In this document: positions 34,576 to 42,817 of the stretch, piece after piece
How the letters are laid out: the number at the start of each line of letters is the position of its first letter
How positions within the stretch are numbered: the first letter of the stretch is position 1
Origin: Halostella salina
GTDB taxonomy: Archaea; Halobacteriota; Halobacteria; Halobacteriales; Natronoarchaeaceae
Length of the DNA stretch: 64,000 bases
Direction of reading: 5' to 3'
NCBI RefSeq assembly: GCF_003675855.1
Contig: NZ_RCIH01000005.1
Location: 62,001 to 126,000, forward strand
Notes under the pieces: generated by a model
What the model saw: the letters and a program-made list of their open reading frames with translations, nothing else
Databases searched by the model: none
Told to the model about the DNA's origin: nothing
Position numbers and translations under genes: made by a program

Positions 34576-34710
34576 GCAGGAGGTAGATCTGAACAACGCG
34601 AAACGCTCGCTTCGCTCGCGTTTCTCTCGTTCAAACTACCACACGCTACGCTGCGACTTCACGAGACGCTCGGCGATAAAACGCCTCGCTAGGAGGTGAA
34701 GTCGCGAGAA
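34576..34710. repeat. tRNA-derived structured repeat, unit A
   Basis: The unit starts with ggaggtagatctgaac, a slightly changed copy of the tRNA-Met 3' end found at 34859. Two hairpins follow. The first is GGTAG..GAAC (34582-34594) with GTTCAAACTACC (34629-34640), enclosing GAAACGC/GCGTTTC (34600-34606, 34618-34624) and a CGCTCGCTTCGCTCG core. The second is a perfect 10-base stem, GCGACTTCAC (34653-34662) with GTGAAGTCGC (34696-34705), with ctcggcgataaaacgcctcg at 34669-34688 in its loop. No coding frame is plausible. Confidence 0.75.
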
Positions 34711-34857
34711 GTAGCGGGAGGTAGATTTGAACCACGGGAACGTCGCTCGCTACGCTCGCTCGTTCCCAGGTGCAAATCTACTCCGTTCGATGTTTGCCGA
34801 ACCCAGCAGTCACTCGGCGATGAAACGCCTCGTTCGGAAGTTGGTTCGGCAAAAGTA
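34711..34857. repeat. tRNA-derived structured repeat, unit B
   Basis: The unit starts with agcgggaggtagatttgaac at 34713-34732, identical to the end of the tRNA gene at 34859-34878. Its first hairpin pairs GTAGATTTG (34721-34729) with CAAATCTAC (34773-34781), enclosing GGGAACG/CGTTCCC (34736-34742, 34761-34767). Its second is a perfect 11-base stem, TTTGCCGAACC (34793-34803) with GGTTCGGCAAA (34843-34853), with ctcggcgatgaaacgcctcg (34813-34832) in the loop. The loop is shared with unit A but the stem sequence is entirely different, so pairing rather than sequence is conserved. Confidence 0.78.
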
Positions 34858-34932
34858 TAGCGGGAGGTAGATTTGAACTACCGGTCTGCGGGTTATGAGC
34901 CCGCCGGAATCTCCTGGCTATCCCATCCCGCT
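34858..34932 (-). tRNA. Initiator tRNA-Met (CAT)
   Basis: A 75-base gene read on the minus strand. The acceptor stem pairs AGCGGGA with TCCCGCT and has discriminator A; CCA is not encoded. The anticodon loop CTCATAA carries CAT, flanked by GCGGG/CCCGC, which ends in the three G-C pairs typical of initiator tRNAs. The T-arm is GGTAG-TTCAAAT-CTACC. The first pair is A-T rather than G-C, also an archaeal initiator feature. A T-rich tactttt directly after the 3' end (minus strand, 34851-34857) probably ends transcription. Confidence 0.93.
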
Positions 34933-34992
34933 ACATCTCCGTAACGCGGTTCGCTAGTTAAGGGTTGTGATTCGGTAGCCGTATGGGAGTTT

Positions 34993-35454
34993 CTACCGCC
35001 CAGTGCCGACCTGCCAGGTAAAGAGGCTCTCGGCGATGTAGTTGACGACCATCCCCGCGAGGATGCCCACGAGGTTCGCCGCGAGGAACCACAGGTCGAC
35101 GCCGAACAGCCCAAGGGTCACGTCGAAGTTTCGGTACACCTGCGAGAACACGGCCGTCGCGACCAGCACGCCGCCGGCGCGGACGAGGTTCGACGTGAGA
35201 AAGCGCCGGAGCAGCGGTCCCGCGCCGGGCGCGCCCTCCTCGGCGAACGTCCAGCGCTCGTTTATCAGGAACATCACGATTATCGCCGTCTCCGCGCCGG
35301 CCAGTTTGGCGGGCTCCGGGGCGACGCCGAACTGGAGGAGCGTCCCGAGGACGGCGTTGTCACACACCGCGCCGACCGCGCCGACCGAGGCGAACTGGCC
35401 GAACCGGACGCCGGAGAGGAGCGCCCGGATACGGGGGCGGATGGCGTCCAGCAT
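34993..35454 (-). CDS. GtrA-family membrane protein
   Basis: A 153-residue four-helix protein. RFGQFASVGAVGAVCDNAVL and FLINERWTFAEEG are the GtrA signatures (first helix and the xNFxxxRxWVF-like loop, here NERWTF). GtrA proteins are thought to help move polyprenyl-phosphate-linked sugars across the membrane. The start is 2 bases after the stop of the glycosyltransferase gene, so they form an operon and likely one pathway of surface glycan or glycoprotein assembly. The tRNA gene follows 60 bases downstream. Confidence 0.9.
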   Translation of the reverse strand: MLDAIRPRIRALLSGVRFGQFASVGAVGAVCDNAVLGTLLQFGVAPEPAKLAGAETAIIVMFLINERWTFAEEGAPGAGPLLRRFLTSNLVRAGGVLVATAVFSQVYRNFDVTLGLFGVDLWFLAANLVGILAGMVVNYIAESLFTWQVGTGR

Positions 35455-35456
35455 GG

Positions 35457-36236
35457 TCAGTCGTTGTCGACGGGGAGGCGGTCGACGAGTGCGCTGGGGC
35501 CGTCGCGGTCCGGCGTCGACGCCGTGACGCCGGACCCGTCACGGAGGCGGCGGGCACGCCGGCGCGACCGGAGGAGCGCCCGGGCGAGTTCCACGGTGGT
35601 GCCAAGCGTCGAGACGGTCGAGTCGGGCATGTCCCGCCAGGTGACGGGCACCTCGACGATCCGCAGGTCGAGCGCGGCGGCGACGGCGACCAGCTCCACG
35701 TCCCAGGCGAACCCGGGTTCGTACAGGTGGGTGCGGACCGCGCGCCACGCGTCGCGGGTGAGCGCCTTCGCGCCGCACTGGAAGTCGTAGAGGTCGACGC
35801 CGAGGACCCGCCGGGCGACCCATGCGAAGGCGTCGCCGAGGCGGCGGCGCGCCATGGTCTGGTGGCTTCGCACGTCGGCATCGGGATGGCGGCGGGAGCC
35901 GGCGGCGAGGTCAGCGTCGCCGGCCCGGACAGGCGCGACCACGTCGGCCACCGAGTCGGCGGGCGTGCTCCCGTCGGCGTCGGCGAAGGCGAGCAGGTCG
36001 GTGTCGAGCTGTTCGAACCCGCAGGTGATCGCGCCGCCCTTGCCGCGGCGGCCGTCGACCGCGTTGACCGTCGCCGGCAGGTCGGCGAGCGCCGTCCGCG
36101 TCTCGGGGGTGGGGTCGTCGAGTTCGATCCGGATCGCGGCCGGGTCGAGGCGCTCGCGGAGGTCCCCGACGTACGTCCGCAGGGCGTTGCGGTCGGGGTG
36201 GTACGCCGGCACGACGATGCCGAGGGACGGGGCCAT
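35457..36236 (-). CDS. Family 2 glycosyltransferase (dolichol-phosphate sugar synthase-like)
   Basis: A 259-residue GT-A glycosyltransferase. SLGIVVPAYHPDRNALRTYV is the nucleotide-sugar-binding start, FADADGSTPADSV holds the metal-binding DxD-type motif, and DFQCGAKALTRDAWRAV and AWDVELVAVA are typical of dolichyl-phosphate mannose/glucose synthases. It lacks C-terminal membrane helices, so its GtrA neighbour may supply the membrane part. It would charge a polyprenyl phosphate with one sugar. The ATG at 36234-36236 is divergent from mgsA; ccattttact on the minus strand near 36260 could be the TATA box. Confidence 0.9.
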   Translation of the reverse strand: MAPSLGIVVPAYHPDRNALRTYVGDLRERLDPAAIRIELDDPTPETRTALADLPATVNAVDGRRGKGGAITCGFEQLDTDLLAFADADGSTPADSVADVVAPVRAGDADLAAGSRRHPDADVRSHQTMARRRLGDAFAWVARRVLGVDLYDFQCGAKALTRDAWRAVRTHLYEPGFAWDVELVAVAAALDLRIVEVPVTWRDMPDSTVSTLGTTVELARALLRSRRRARRLRDGSGVTASTPDRDGPSALVDRLPVDND

Positions 36237-36327
36237 CTACCTACCGAAGGTGGCCCGGGCGAGTAAAATGGTTCGGAACCGTCCGGTCGGGCCGAAAGCA
36301 TATCGGCCGGCCGGCCGACCTATCGGT

Positions 36328-36699
36328 ATGACGCGCGTAGCGCTCATCGCCCACGACGACGAGAAACCGGAGATGATAGACCTGGTGACCGACTACCGGG
36401 AGACCCTCGAATCGTTCGACCTGCTCGCCACCGGAACGACTGGCGGGCGGATCGTCGAGGAGACCGATCTGGAGCTAGAGCGCAAGCAGTCGGGGCCGCT
36501 GGGCGGCGACATGACGATCGGCGCGGAGGTCGTCGAGGGACGGGTCGACGGCATCGTGTTCCTCAGGGATCCGCTAACCGCACAGCCCCACGAGCCGGAT
36601 ATCTCCGCGCTGTTGCGGATCTGCGACGTGCACGACACGCCGCTGGCGACGACCCGAACGGCCGCCGAGTACGTACTGGAGGGGCTGGCGAGGGAGTGA
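36328..36699 (+). CDS. mgsA: Methylglyoxal synthase
   Basis: A 123-residue enzyme that converts dihydroxyacetone phosphate to methylglyoxal and phosphate. From the ATG at 36328 it reads MTRVALIAHDDEKPEMIDLV; the phosphate-binding and catalytic parts are visible in LLATGTTG, SGPLGGDMTIGAEV (the GGD aspartate) and RDPLTAQPHEPDISALLR (Asp, His and Asp of the active site), then PLATTRTAAEYVL. Length is slightly shorter than the 150 residues of E. coli. It is a bypass of lower glycolysis; in haloarchaea it may respond to phosphate shortage. Stands alone. Confidence 0.93.
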   Translation: MTRVALIAHDDEKPEMIDLVTDYRETLESFDLLATGTTGGRIVEETDLELERKQSGPLGGDMTIGAEVVEGRVDGIVFLRDPLTAQPHEPDISALLRICDVHDTPLATTRTAAEYVLEGLARE

Positions 36700-36785
36700 C
36701 GCCGGACCGCGCGTCGGGGACAGTCCGAGCGCGGAGCGACGCGAGGAGAAAGCGTTTACACCAAGGAATTCCTTTCCGGGCGTAG

Positions 36786-39518
36786 ATGGACATCGTCGCC
36801 GCCCTCTCGTGGATCCTCGCGTACGTCGCGCTCGGGGCGGTCGCCGCGACGCCGTTCGTCGGCGTCCGCCGCGACCTGTCCGGCGACGGCGCGCTCGCGC
36901 TGACGCTCGCGGCGACGATCGCGGCGGGCGGCGCGTACTGGGTCGGCCTGACGCGGTTCGACTGGCCGGCCGTCCTGGCGACGGTTGCCGTCGTCGTGGT
37001 CTGTGCTGCGGGCAGGGTCTGGAAGGCGATCCGGGGGTCGCCCGGATTCGGCTGGAAACGATACGTTCTCCGGGCGACCGTCGGTCTCGCCGTGGCGGTG
37101 GCGGCCGCCACGCGCCTCGGTACGTGGCCGGACGTTGTCGCTGCCCGGTACATCCTCGGACTACAGGCCGAGTACGTCGCCGTCTGGTGGACGGCGTTCG
37201 TCAGCCTCGGCGCGGTCACGCTGCCGATGGCCGGCCTCCTGTTCGACCGCTTCGACGACCACGGTGCCGGCGTCGCGCTCCCACTGGCCCTCGGGACGCT
37301 CGGCGTCGTCGGGTTCTGGGTCGGCCACCTCTCGTTCGGCCCGGTCGCACTCGCCGCGGGACTGGCGGTCATCGGCGTCGGAACGGCGGTCGCGCTCCGG
37401 CGCGGCGCACGCGTCGACCTGGGAGCCTACGCCGAGGTCGTCGTCGTATTCACGCTCGCGTTCGGCCTGCTCGTGGCGCTCCGGGGCGTGGACCCTTCGA
37501 TCACGCCGGGGGGCGGCGAGAAGTTCCTCGACTTCGGCCTCCTCAAGTCCCTGCTCCGGGGCACGACGCTCCCGCCGGCGGATATGTGGTTCGCCGGCGA
37601 ACCGGTGCAGTACTACTACGGGGGCCATATGCTCGCCGCGCTCCTGACGGAACTCACCGGCACGCCGGCGCGCTACGCGTACAACCTCGCGCTCGCCGGC
37701 GTGTACGGGACGCTCGCGGCGACCGCGTACGGGTTCGCCCGCGCGGTGGCGGCCGAGCGCGGGCGCTCCGGGCGGACGGCCGGCGCGTTCGCCGCGGTGT
37801 TCGTCGCCGTCGCCAGCAACCTCTCGACGCCGCTGCGCCTGCTCGTGTACTACCTGCCCGACTGGGCCGGGAGCCGGCTCGCCGACCTCGCCAGCCTGGC
37901 GGTCGACCAGCGCCCGAGCGTCGCCGCCGGTCCCGACGCCTTCTACTACTGGCCGGCGTCGCGGGTCATCGACCGGCGAGTGGTCGACGGTCAGCAGTGG
38001 CACTACATCACCGAGTTCCCCTTCTTCGCGTTCCGGAACGGCGACCTCCACGCCCACATGCTGAGCATGCCCTTTCTCCTGCTCGCCGCCGCCGTCCTGT
38101 TCCAGTACTGGCTCACCCCCGAGGACGAGCGCCGTCGCAGGCGGGCGATCGTCTTCCTCGTCGTGCCGGCGCTCGCCGGATTTATCGCCGTCGTCAACAC
38201 GTGGACGTTCCCCACGGTGGCCGGGCTGACCTGGCTCGTCGCGACCTTTGCTCCCGCCTCCCCCGCCACGCTGTTCCCCTCGCGCGTCGAAACGGCGGTC
38301 CGGGAGTACGGCTCGCCGTCCCGGTTACACGCCGAGGCGGCGCGGACCGGAGCGGCGCTCGGCGTCGGTGTCGCCGTCGCCGCCCTCGGCGTCCTCTTCG
38401 CGCTCCCCTTCTTCGCCGGTACCGCGAGCGGCCGGGGGCTGGGCGTCTTCCCCGCGAACCGGAGCGACGCCGTCGGACTGCTCGTCGTCCACGGGGCGTT
38501 TCTCGCCATCTCGGTCGCGCACCTGCTCTCCCGGGACAGCGTGCCCGACGCCGCCCCGAAACTGCTCGCGCTCTCGGTCGTCGCCCTCGCTATCGTCTCC
38601 GTGCCCCTCGGGTTCGCCGCCGTGGCGCTGTTCGTGCCGGTACTGGCGCTCGCCTGGCTCCTGCTCCGGACGGGCGACGACGCCGGCTTCGAGACGGTGC
38701 TGCTCGTCGGCGTCCTCGGGCTCGTGACCGCCGTGGAGTTCGCCTACGTCGTCGAGCAGGCCGGTCCCGGGCGGATGAACACGGTGTTCAAGGTGTACAC
38801 GCAGATGTGGGTGCTGTGGGGGGTCGCCGCCGGCGTGATGCTCGCCGACCGCGCGCCCCTCGGGGCGGTGCTCCGCGGCGCGTGGACGCGAACCGGCACC
38901 GTCTTCGCGGCCGTCGAACGGCGCTTCGGGGTCGGCCGCCGTGCGGACGGCGGCCGTCGCTCCGACCGCACCGTCAGGGTGGGTACCGGCGGCGCGGTCG
39001 CGTCGCTCGTCGCCGTGCTCCTGCTCGCGTCGCTGTCGCTGTACGGCGGGTTCGTGGCGACGAACCAGTTCGAGAACGGGACGGCGAACGCGACGCTCGA
39101 CGGCACCGCGTACGTGGCGGACCGGCACCCGGTGGAGGCGGAGATGATCGCCTGGCTCGACGCCCGCGAGGGCCAGCCACACATCGTCTCCGCGCCGGGC
39201 ACGAAGATCTACCGCTGGGTGAACGCGCCGTCGAGCCTCACCGGGCTCCCGACCGTTGCCGGCTGGAACCACGAGGTCGGCTACCGCGGGGTGGAACCGT
39301 ACCAGCGCCGCGTGGCCGACGTACAGGCGATCTACACGGGGTCGACCGAGGAACGCGCCGACCTACTCCGGCAGTACGACGTACGCTACATCTACATGGG
39401 ACCGACGGAACGGCAGCGCTACGGGGCCCGGAATCTGGACGCCGAGCCGGGGATATCGGTCGCGAAGGAGAGTCCGTTCATCGCTATCTACCGGGTCAAC
39501 AGCTCCGAACTCGCCTAG
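36786..39518 (+). CDS. DUF2298-type large membrane protein (putative glycosyltransferase)
   Basis: A 910-residue protein with some 18-20 membrane helices. The stretch PVQYYYGGHMLAALLTEL, with three tyrosines, and RNGDLHAHMLSMPFLLL mark the archaeal/Chloroflexi 'YYY' family (DUF2298). An acidic residue pair after TM1-2 and the multi-span fold suggest a lipid-linked sugar-using transferase, but this is unproven. The final 130 residues after the last helix form an extracytoplasmic domain (YVADRHPVEAEMIAWLD...). Its ATG follows an AT-rich gcgtttacaccaagg at about 36751-36765. It overlaps the end of the 39515 gene by four bases. Confidence 0.87.
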   Translation: MDIVAALSWILAYVALGAVAATPFVGVRRDLSGDGALALTLAATIAAGGAYWVGLTRFDWPAVLATVAVVVVCAAGRVWKAIRGSPGFGWKRYVLRATVGLAVAVAAATRLGTWPDVVAARYILGLQAEYVAVWWTAFVSLGAVTLPMAGLLFDRFDDHGAGVALPLALGTLGVVGFWVGHLSFGPVALAAGLAVIGVGTAVALRRGARVDLGAYAEVVVVFTLAFGLLVALRGVDPSITPGGGEKFLDFGLLKSLLRGTTLPPADMWFAGEPVQYYYGGHMLAALLTELTGTPARYAYNLALAGVYGTLAATAYGFARAVAAERGRSGRTAGAFAAVFVAVASNLSTPLRLLVYYLPDWAGSRLADLASLAVDQRPSVAAGPDAFYYWPASRVIDRRVVDGQQWHYITEFPFFAFRNGDLHAHMLSMPFLLLAAAVLFQYWLTPEDERRRRRAIVFLVVPALAGFIAVVNTWTFPTVAGLTWLVATFAPASPATLFPSRVETAVREYGSPSRLHAEAARTGAALGVGVAVAALGVLFALPFFAGTASGRGLGVFPANRSDAVGLLVVHGAFLAISVAHLLSRDSVPDAAPKLLALSVVALAIVSVPLGFAAVALFVPVLALAWLLLRTGDDAGFETVLLVGVLGLVTAVEFAYVVEQAGPGRMNTVFKVYTQMWVLWGVAAGVMLADRAPLGAVLRGAWTRTGTVFAAVERRFGVGRRADGGRRSDRTVRVGTGGAVASLVAVLLLASLSLYGGFVATNQFENGTANATLDGTAYVADRHPVEAEMIAWLDAREGQPHIVSAPGTKIYRWVNAPSSLTGLPTVAGWNHEVGYRGVEPYQRRVADVQAIYTGSTEERADLLRQYDVRYIYMGPTERQRYGARNLDAEPGISVAKESPFIAIYRVNSSELA

Positions 39519-39781
39519 ACGGAGAGGTCGCCTTTCGCCTTGATCACGTCCAGCGCCTCGGCCTCGACGCGGTCGACGTCGAGCCAGTGGGGGATGTACT
39601 CCCGCTTCTGGAACGCCTCGCGCTCGTCCTCGGTGCCGATGATACACCAGAGCTGGACCTCTTCGGGGCCGTGCCAGTCCCCGTTCCGGTTGATCTGGAA
39701 GACGACCTGCTCCTCGCCGTCGTAGTCGATGATGGCGTCCTTCCGGATGTCGGGGTCGCCCGAGACGATGAGTCGCTTCAT
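39515..39781 (-). CDS. Conserved haloarchaeal small protein
   Basis: An 88-residue soluble protein beginning MKRLIVSGDPDIRKDAIIDY at the ATG 39779-39781. It is a beta-rich sequence (EEQVVFQINRNGDWHGPEE, VQLWCIIGTEDERE) ending in a charged helix (DVDRVEAEALDVIKAKGDL). It resembles a conserved family in haloarchaea often called HAH_0734-like; I recall the name but cannot check it. No catalytic residues are evident. It converges with the DUF2298 gene, and the longer frame upstream is not credible because of composition. Confidence 0.8.
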   Translation of the reverse strand: MKRLIVSGDPDIRKDAIIDYDGEEQVVFQINRNGDWHGPEEVQLWCIIGTEDEREAFQKREYIPHWLDVDRVEAEALDVIKAKGDLSV

Positions 39782-39825
39782 GCCAGCGGCTTCGGAAGAG
39801 ACGCAATTAAGCGCTTCGAAGGCCC

Positions 39826-41118
39826 TCACTCCGCGCGCTTCGCCAGCGCCGCGCCGGCGACGTACAGCGGCGTGCCTGCGGCGGCAACGGCCGGCGTGAT
39901 CGTCACGAGATACGCGAACATGAGCCCGTGGTTGAACCCGACCAGGTCGACCATTGACGCCACGAAGAGCCCGTAGACGGCCGTCGCGGCGACTACCCCG
40001 AACTCCTGGCGGTGCCTCTCGGCTGCGAGCCGGCCGATCGGAAACAACGACCCAACGGCTAGCAGGAGTAGCGGGAACGACAGTTCCCGCGGGTACAGCC
40101 CGAGGATCCACCCGTCGGTCAACACCGCTCCCACTGTCGTCCCAACGAGAAGGGCGAGCAGACTCGTCGCTGCGAACACAGCCGGCTGCGGTGTCCGTTC
40201 AGCGCGTCGCCACCGGACGACTGCGACCAGCGGAACGGCGTAGAGGCCCGCCAGGGCTATGCCGATCTGCGTCAGGCTCCCGAGAGCCGATGCACCGACG
40301 GGAAGCCCCCCGACGAGTACGAGCGAACCGCCGATCGCTGCAACCGGACTTATCCGCTCGTCGAGACCTGCATGCTGAACGATCCGGGTCAGCACGAGTA
40401 CGGCGAGCCCGAAGCCGAACGCGGGGAGCAGCACGAACCTGCCGAGATTGCCGAGCACGGTCGGGAGCGCCAGGTCGGCGAGCGCTAGCCAGGTAGCGAT
40501 CCACGCGTCAGCCCCGCCCCCGTCGGCGAGCGCGACGAGCGTCGATCCGGGTAGGTAGTCGCCGCTCCAGACCACCGCACGCCCGTCCACCGTCGCGTCT
40601 CCGGGACTGGCGGTCACGGTGGTCCCGTCGGGGCCGCGGAGGACGAACGGGTCGGCGTTCGCGTGGGCCGACGCGCCCCAGTCGGGGCGGTAGAGCGTGT
40701 CAACGACCAGAACGCCGTGACGGCGCTCTGCGAAGCCGGGCGTCTCGAACGTCACGACGACTGTCTGGCCCGACCGCTCCGCGGAGACGTTCTCTGGGTC
40801 GAGGTCCAGCCGCCAGTGGTCAAACGCCGTCTCGACCGCCCGGTCGAGGCGACTCCCGTTGAGGCGCTCGCTCGTGCCGCCTTCCACCCGGGTCCGCGCG
40901 GTCCAGCGGGCGCTCCCGTTCTCCGCCAGCGCGACCTCGACCTCGCTGTCGACCGTGGAAACCGTCACCCCCTCGTCCTCGCCGGCGTACTCGAACGTAT
41001 GTCCGCAGACGGGACAGAGCGGCGTCGCCGGCGCACTGGCTCCTGCGGGCGTCGCCACTCCTGCGGCGAGCAGCCCGGAAAGCACGACTACGACGAGGAG
41101 CGCGGATCGGAAGCGCAT
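39826..41118 (-). CDS. Membrane protein with N-terminal zinc-knuckle-like ectodomain
   Basis: A 430-residue protein from the ATG at 41116-41118. A cleavable signal (MRFRSALLVVVVLSGLLAAG) is followed by CPVCGHTFEYAGEDEGV, a CxxC knuckle, then an extracytoplasmic beta-rich domain (about 45-205), and seven to eight membrane helices from about 215 to the end. The ectodomain has repeated acidic strands (VSTVDSEVEVALAENGSARW). No known family comes to mind. The promoter on the minus strand may be the caaagtattcaag stretch at 41142-41154. It could be a receptor or a cell-surface assembly factor. Confidence 0.82.
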   Translation of the reverse strand: MRFRSALLVVVVLSGLLAAGVATPAGASAPATPLCPVCGHTFEYAGEDEGVTVSTVDSEVEVALAENGSARWTARTRVEGGTSERLNGSRLDRAVETAFDHWRLDLDPENVSAERSGQTVVVTFETPGFAERRHGVLVVDTLYRPDWGASAHANADPFVLRGPDGTTVTASPGDATVDGRAVVWSGDYLPGSTLVALADGGGADAWIATWLALADLALPTVLGNLGRFVLLPAFGFGLAVLVLTRIVQHAGLDERISPVAAIGGSLVLVGGLPVGASALGSLTQIGIALAGLYAVPLVAVVRWRRAERTPQPAVFAATSLLALLVGTTVGAVLTDGWILGLYPRELSFPLLLLAVGSLFPIGRLAAERHRQEFGVVAATAVYGLFVASMVDLVGFNHGLMFAYLVTITPAVAAAGTPLYVAGAALAKRAE

Positions 41119-41247
41119 CGAAGCAGAGCTCCCTCCGACCTCTTGAATACTTTGTCCAAGAAATTTGAGGTGGGAACTAATCCGGCTGTCATCGGGAGCA
41201 ACACACTCCATCGGACCCCGGACCGGTACCCCGCCGCCCCGAACCAA

Positions 41248-41260
41248 ACGGGTTTTAAAC
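41248..41260 (+). promoter_or_regulatory. TATA box of the ribosomal protein operon
   Basis: The AT-rich word gggttttaaacgc sits about 40 bases before the rpl44e ATG at 41294. A start site near 41280 would give a leader of about 15 bases. The gap upstream to 41118 has no other TATA-like element on the plus strand. Confidence 0.6.
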
Positions 41261-41293
41261 GCCGGTGCGTAACTGCCCGTAAGGTAGATATCC

Positions 41294-41575
41294 ATGGAGA
41301 TGCCTCGACGCTTCAACACGTACTGTCCGCACTGTAACGAACACAACGAACACGAGGTCGAGAAGGTCCGCGGCGGCCGCTCGACCGGGATGAAGTGGGA
41401 CGACCGCAAGCAGAAGGAAGGCTCGAAGGGGATCGGGAACCGCGGTCGGTTCTCCAAGGTGCCCGGCGGCGACAAGCCCACCAAGAAGACGGACCTCAAG
41501 TACCGCTGCGGCGACTGCGGTCAGGCTCACCTCCGCGAGGGATGGCGCGCCGGCCGACTCGAACTCACCGACTAA
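41294..41575 (+). CDS. rpl44e: Large-subunit ribosomal protein eL42 (L44e)
   Basis: A 93-residue ribosomal protein with a four-cysteine zinc ribbon: C-x2-C in [11 protein letters not shown] near residues 11-14 and C-x2-C in [10 protein letters not shown] near 72-75. The basic middle ([18 protein letters not shown]) contacts 23S rRNA near the E site. ATG 41300 (MPRRF) is a possible alternative start and closer to the usual N terminus. It opens the operon with S27e, 4 bases later. Confidence 0.96.
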   Translation: MEMPRRFNTYCPHCNEHNEHEVEKVRGGRSTGMKWDDRKQKEGSKGIGNRGRFSKVPGGDKPTKKTDLKYRCGDCGQAHLREGWRAGRLELTD

Positions 41576-41579
41576 ACCA

Positions 41580-41753
41580 ATGGCAGGAAGCTTCCACACC
41601 GTCCGCTGTCCGGACTGCGAGAACGAACAGACCGTCTTCGAGAAGGCCTCGACCGAAGTGTCGTGTGCCGTCTGCGGGCACACGCTCGCGCGACCCACCG
41701 GCGGGAAGGCCGACTACGAGGGCGAAGTGATCGAGACCGTCGAAGCACGATGA
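41580..41753 (+). CDS. rps27e: Small-subunit ribosomal protein eS27 (S27e)
   Basis: A 57-residue zinc-ribbon protein of the 30S subunit. It starts [20 protein letters not shown] at the ATG 41580 and has cysteine pairs CPDC and CAVC, about 18 residues apart, that bind zinc. [16 protein letters not shown] is the well-conserved core. Its stop TGA at 41751-41753 overlaps the eIF2 alpha ATG at 41750. It is too short to have a separate promoter; the operon order is the usual archaeal one. Confidence 0.95.
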   Translation: MAGSFHTVRCPDCENEQTVFEKASTEVSCAVCGHTLARPTGGKADYEGEVIETVEAR

Positions 41754-42550
41754 AGTTCAGCGGCTGGCCCGAGAACGGCGAACTCGTCGTCGGCAAGATC
41801 GACGAGATAGAGGACTTCGGCGTGTTCGTCGACCTGGAGGAGTACGAGGACAAGCGCGGCCTCATCCACATCAGCGAGGTCGCGAGCGGCTGGATCAAGA
41901 ACGTCCGCGACCACGTCCGCGAGGGCCAGACCGTCGTCTGCAAAGTGCTCGACGTCGACCGCGACTCCCAGCAGATAGACCTCTCGCTGAAGGACGTCAA
42001 CGACCACCAGCGCTCCGACAAGATCCAGGAGTGGAAAAACGAGCAGAAGGCCGACAACTGGATGGAGCTGGCCTTCGGCGAGGACATCGACGACGAGACG
42101 TACGGCACGGTCGCCAACGAGCTGCTCGCCGTGCACGGTAGCCTCTACGACGGCTTCGAGCAGGCCGCCATCCACGGCGAGGAGGCCCTGGCGGACACGG
42201 ACCTCGACGACGACGAGGTCGCCGCCATCGTCGAGACGGCCCGCGAGAACGTGTCGGTCCCGTACGTCAACGTGACCGGCTACGTCGACCTGGAGTGCCC
42301 CGACGGCGACGGCGTCGACTCGATCAAGGAGGCGCTGCAGGCCGCCGAGGGGAACGGCGAGGTCCCCGAGGAGGTCGACCTCGAAGTGACCTACGTCGGC
42401 GCGCCGGAGTACCGGATCCGTGTGCGCGCGCCCAACTACAAGACCGCCGAATCCCAGCTGGAGGAAAGCGCCGCCCGCGCCGCGGACCGCATCGCGGAAC
42501 TCGGCGGGACCGGCGAGTTCCACCGCGACCGTCGCACCGACGAGGAATGA
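41750..42550 (+). CDS. eif2a: Translation initiation factor aIF2, alpha subunit
   Basis: A 266-residue subunit of the GTP-dependent factor that brings initiator tRNA-Met to the ribosome. It begins at ATG 41750 with the S1/OB domain (about 10-85: [51 protein letters not shown]), followed by the helical middle domain and the alpha-beta C domain ([18 protein letters not shown] to end). Its substrate tRNA is encoded in this window at 34858. The start overlaps rps27e. No unusual residues. Confidence 0.95.
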   Translation: MKFSGWPENGELVVGKIDEIEDFGVFVDLEEYEDKRGLIHISEVASGWIKNVRDHVREGQTVVCKVLDVDRDSQQIDLSLKDVNDHQRSDKIQEWKNEQKADNWMELAFGEDIDDETYGTVANELLAVHGSLYDGFEQAAIHGEEALADTDLDDDEVAAIVETARENVSVPYVNVTGYVDLECPDGDGVDSIKEALQAAEGNGEVPEEVDLEVTYVGAPEYRIRVRAPNYKTAESQLEESAARAADRIAELGGTGEFHRDRRTDEE

Positions 42551-42629
42551 CCGTGTTCGCTCTCACTGGTCACCGGGTATCGCCGGGGGCGGTGCGGGCG
42601 ACCACTGGTGGTCGGCGGGAGCGACCACG

Positions 42630-42812
42630 ATGAAATCCGACATCCGGGTGTGTTCGGCCTGGGACGACGAACACGACCGCCCGGTGTACACGCTCTCCGA
42701 CTCCTGTCCCGACTGCGGCGCGGACGCCGTCAACTCCGCGCCAGCCCCGTTCGATCCTGCTGACCCGTACGGCGAGTACCGACGCGCTCTTAAGCGGCGC
42801 GCCCGCGAGTAA
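42630..42812 (+). CDS. nop10: H/ACA RNA-protein complex protein Nop10
   Basis: A 60-residue component of the pseudouridine-making H/ACA particle. It starts at the ATG 42630; VYTLSDSCPDCGADAVNSAP and PFDPADPYGEYRRALKRR are the family signature, linking it to the Cbf5 catalytic subunit. The N-terminal zinc ribbon is reduced: only Cys8, then CPDC, remain, with a Trp at the place near the usual second cysteine. It follows aIF2 alpha by 79 bases and precedes the PAC2 gene by 5. Confidence 0.93.
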   Translation: MKSDIRVCSAWDDEHDRPVYTLSDSCPDCGADAVNSAPAPFDPADPYGEYRRALKRRARE

Positions 42813-42817
42813 GCCGT

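Noticed and set aside
34576-34857. CRISPR array
   Set aside because: Only two units, with changed sequence and length over 130 bases, no regular spacers and no cas genes.
36809-39976. 1055-codon plus-strand frame
   Set aside because: It overlaps the DUF2298 gene in another frame, with an Arg/Gly/Pro-rich low-quality product and no motif.
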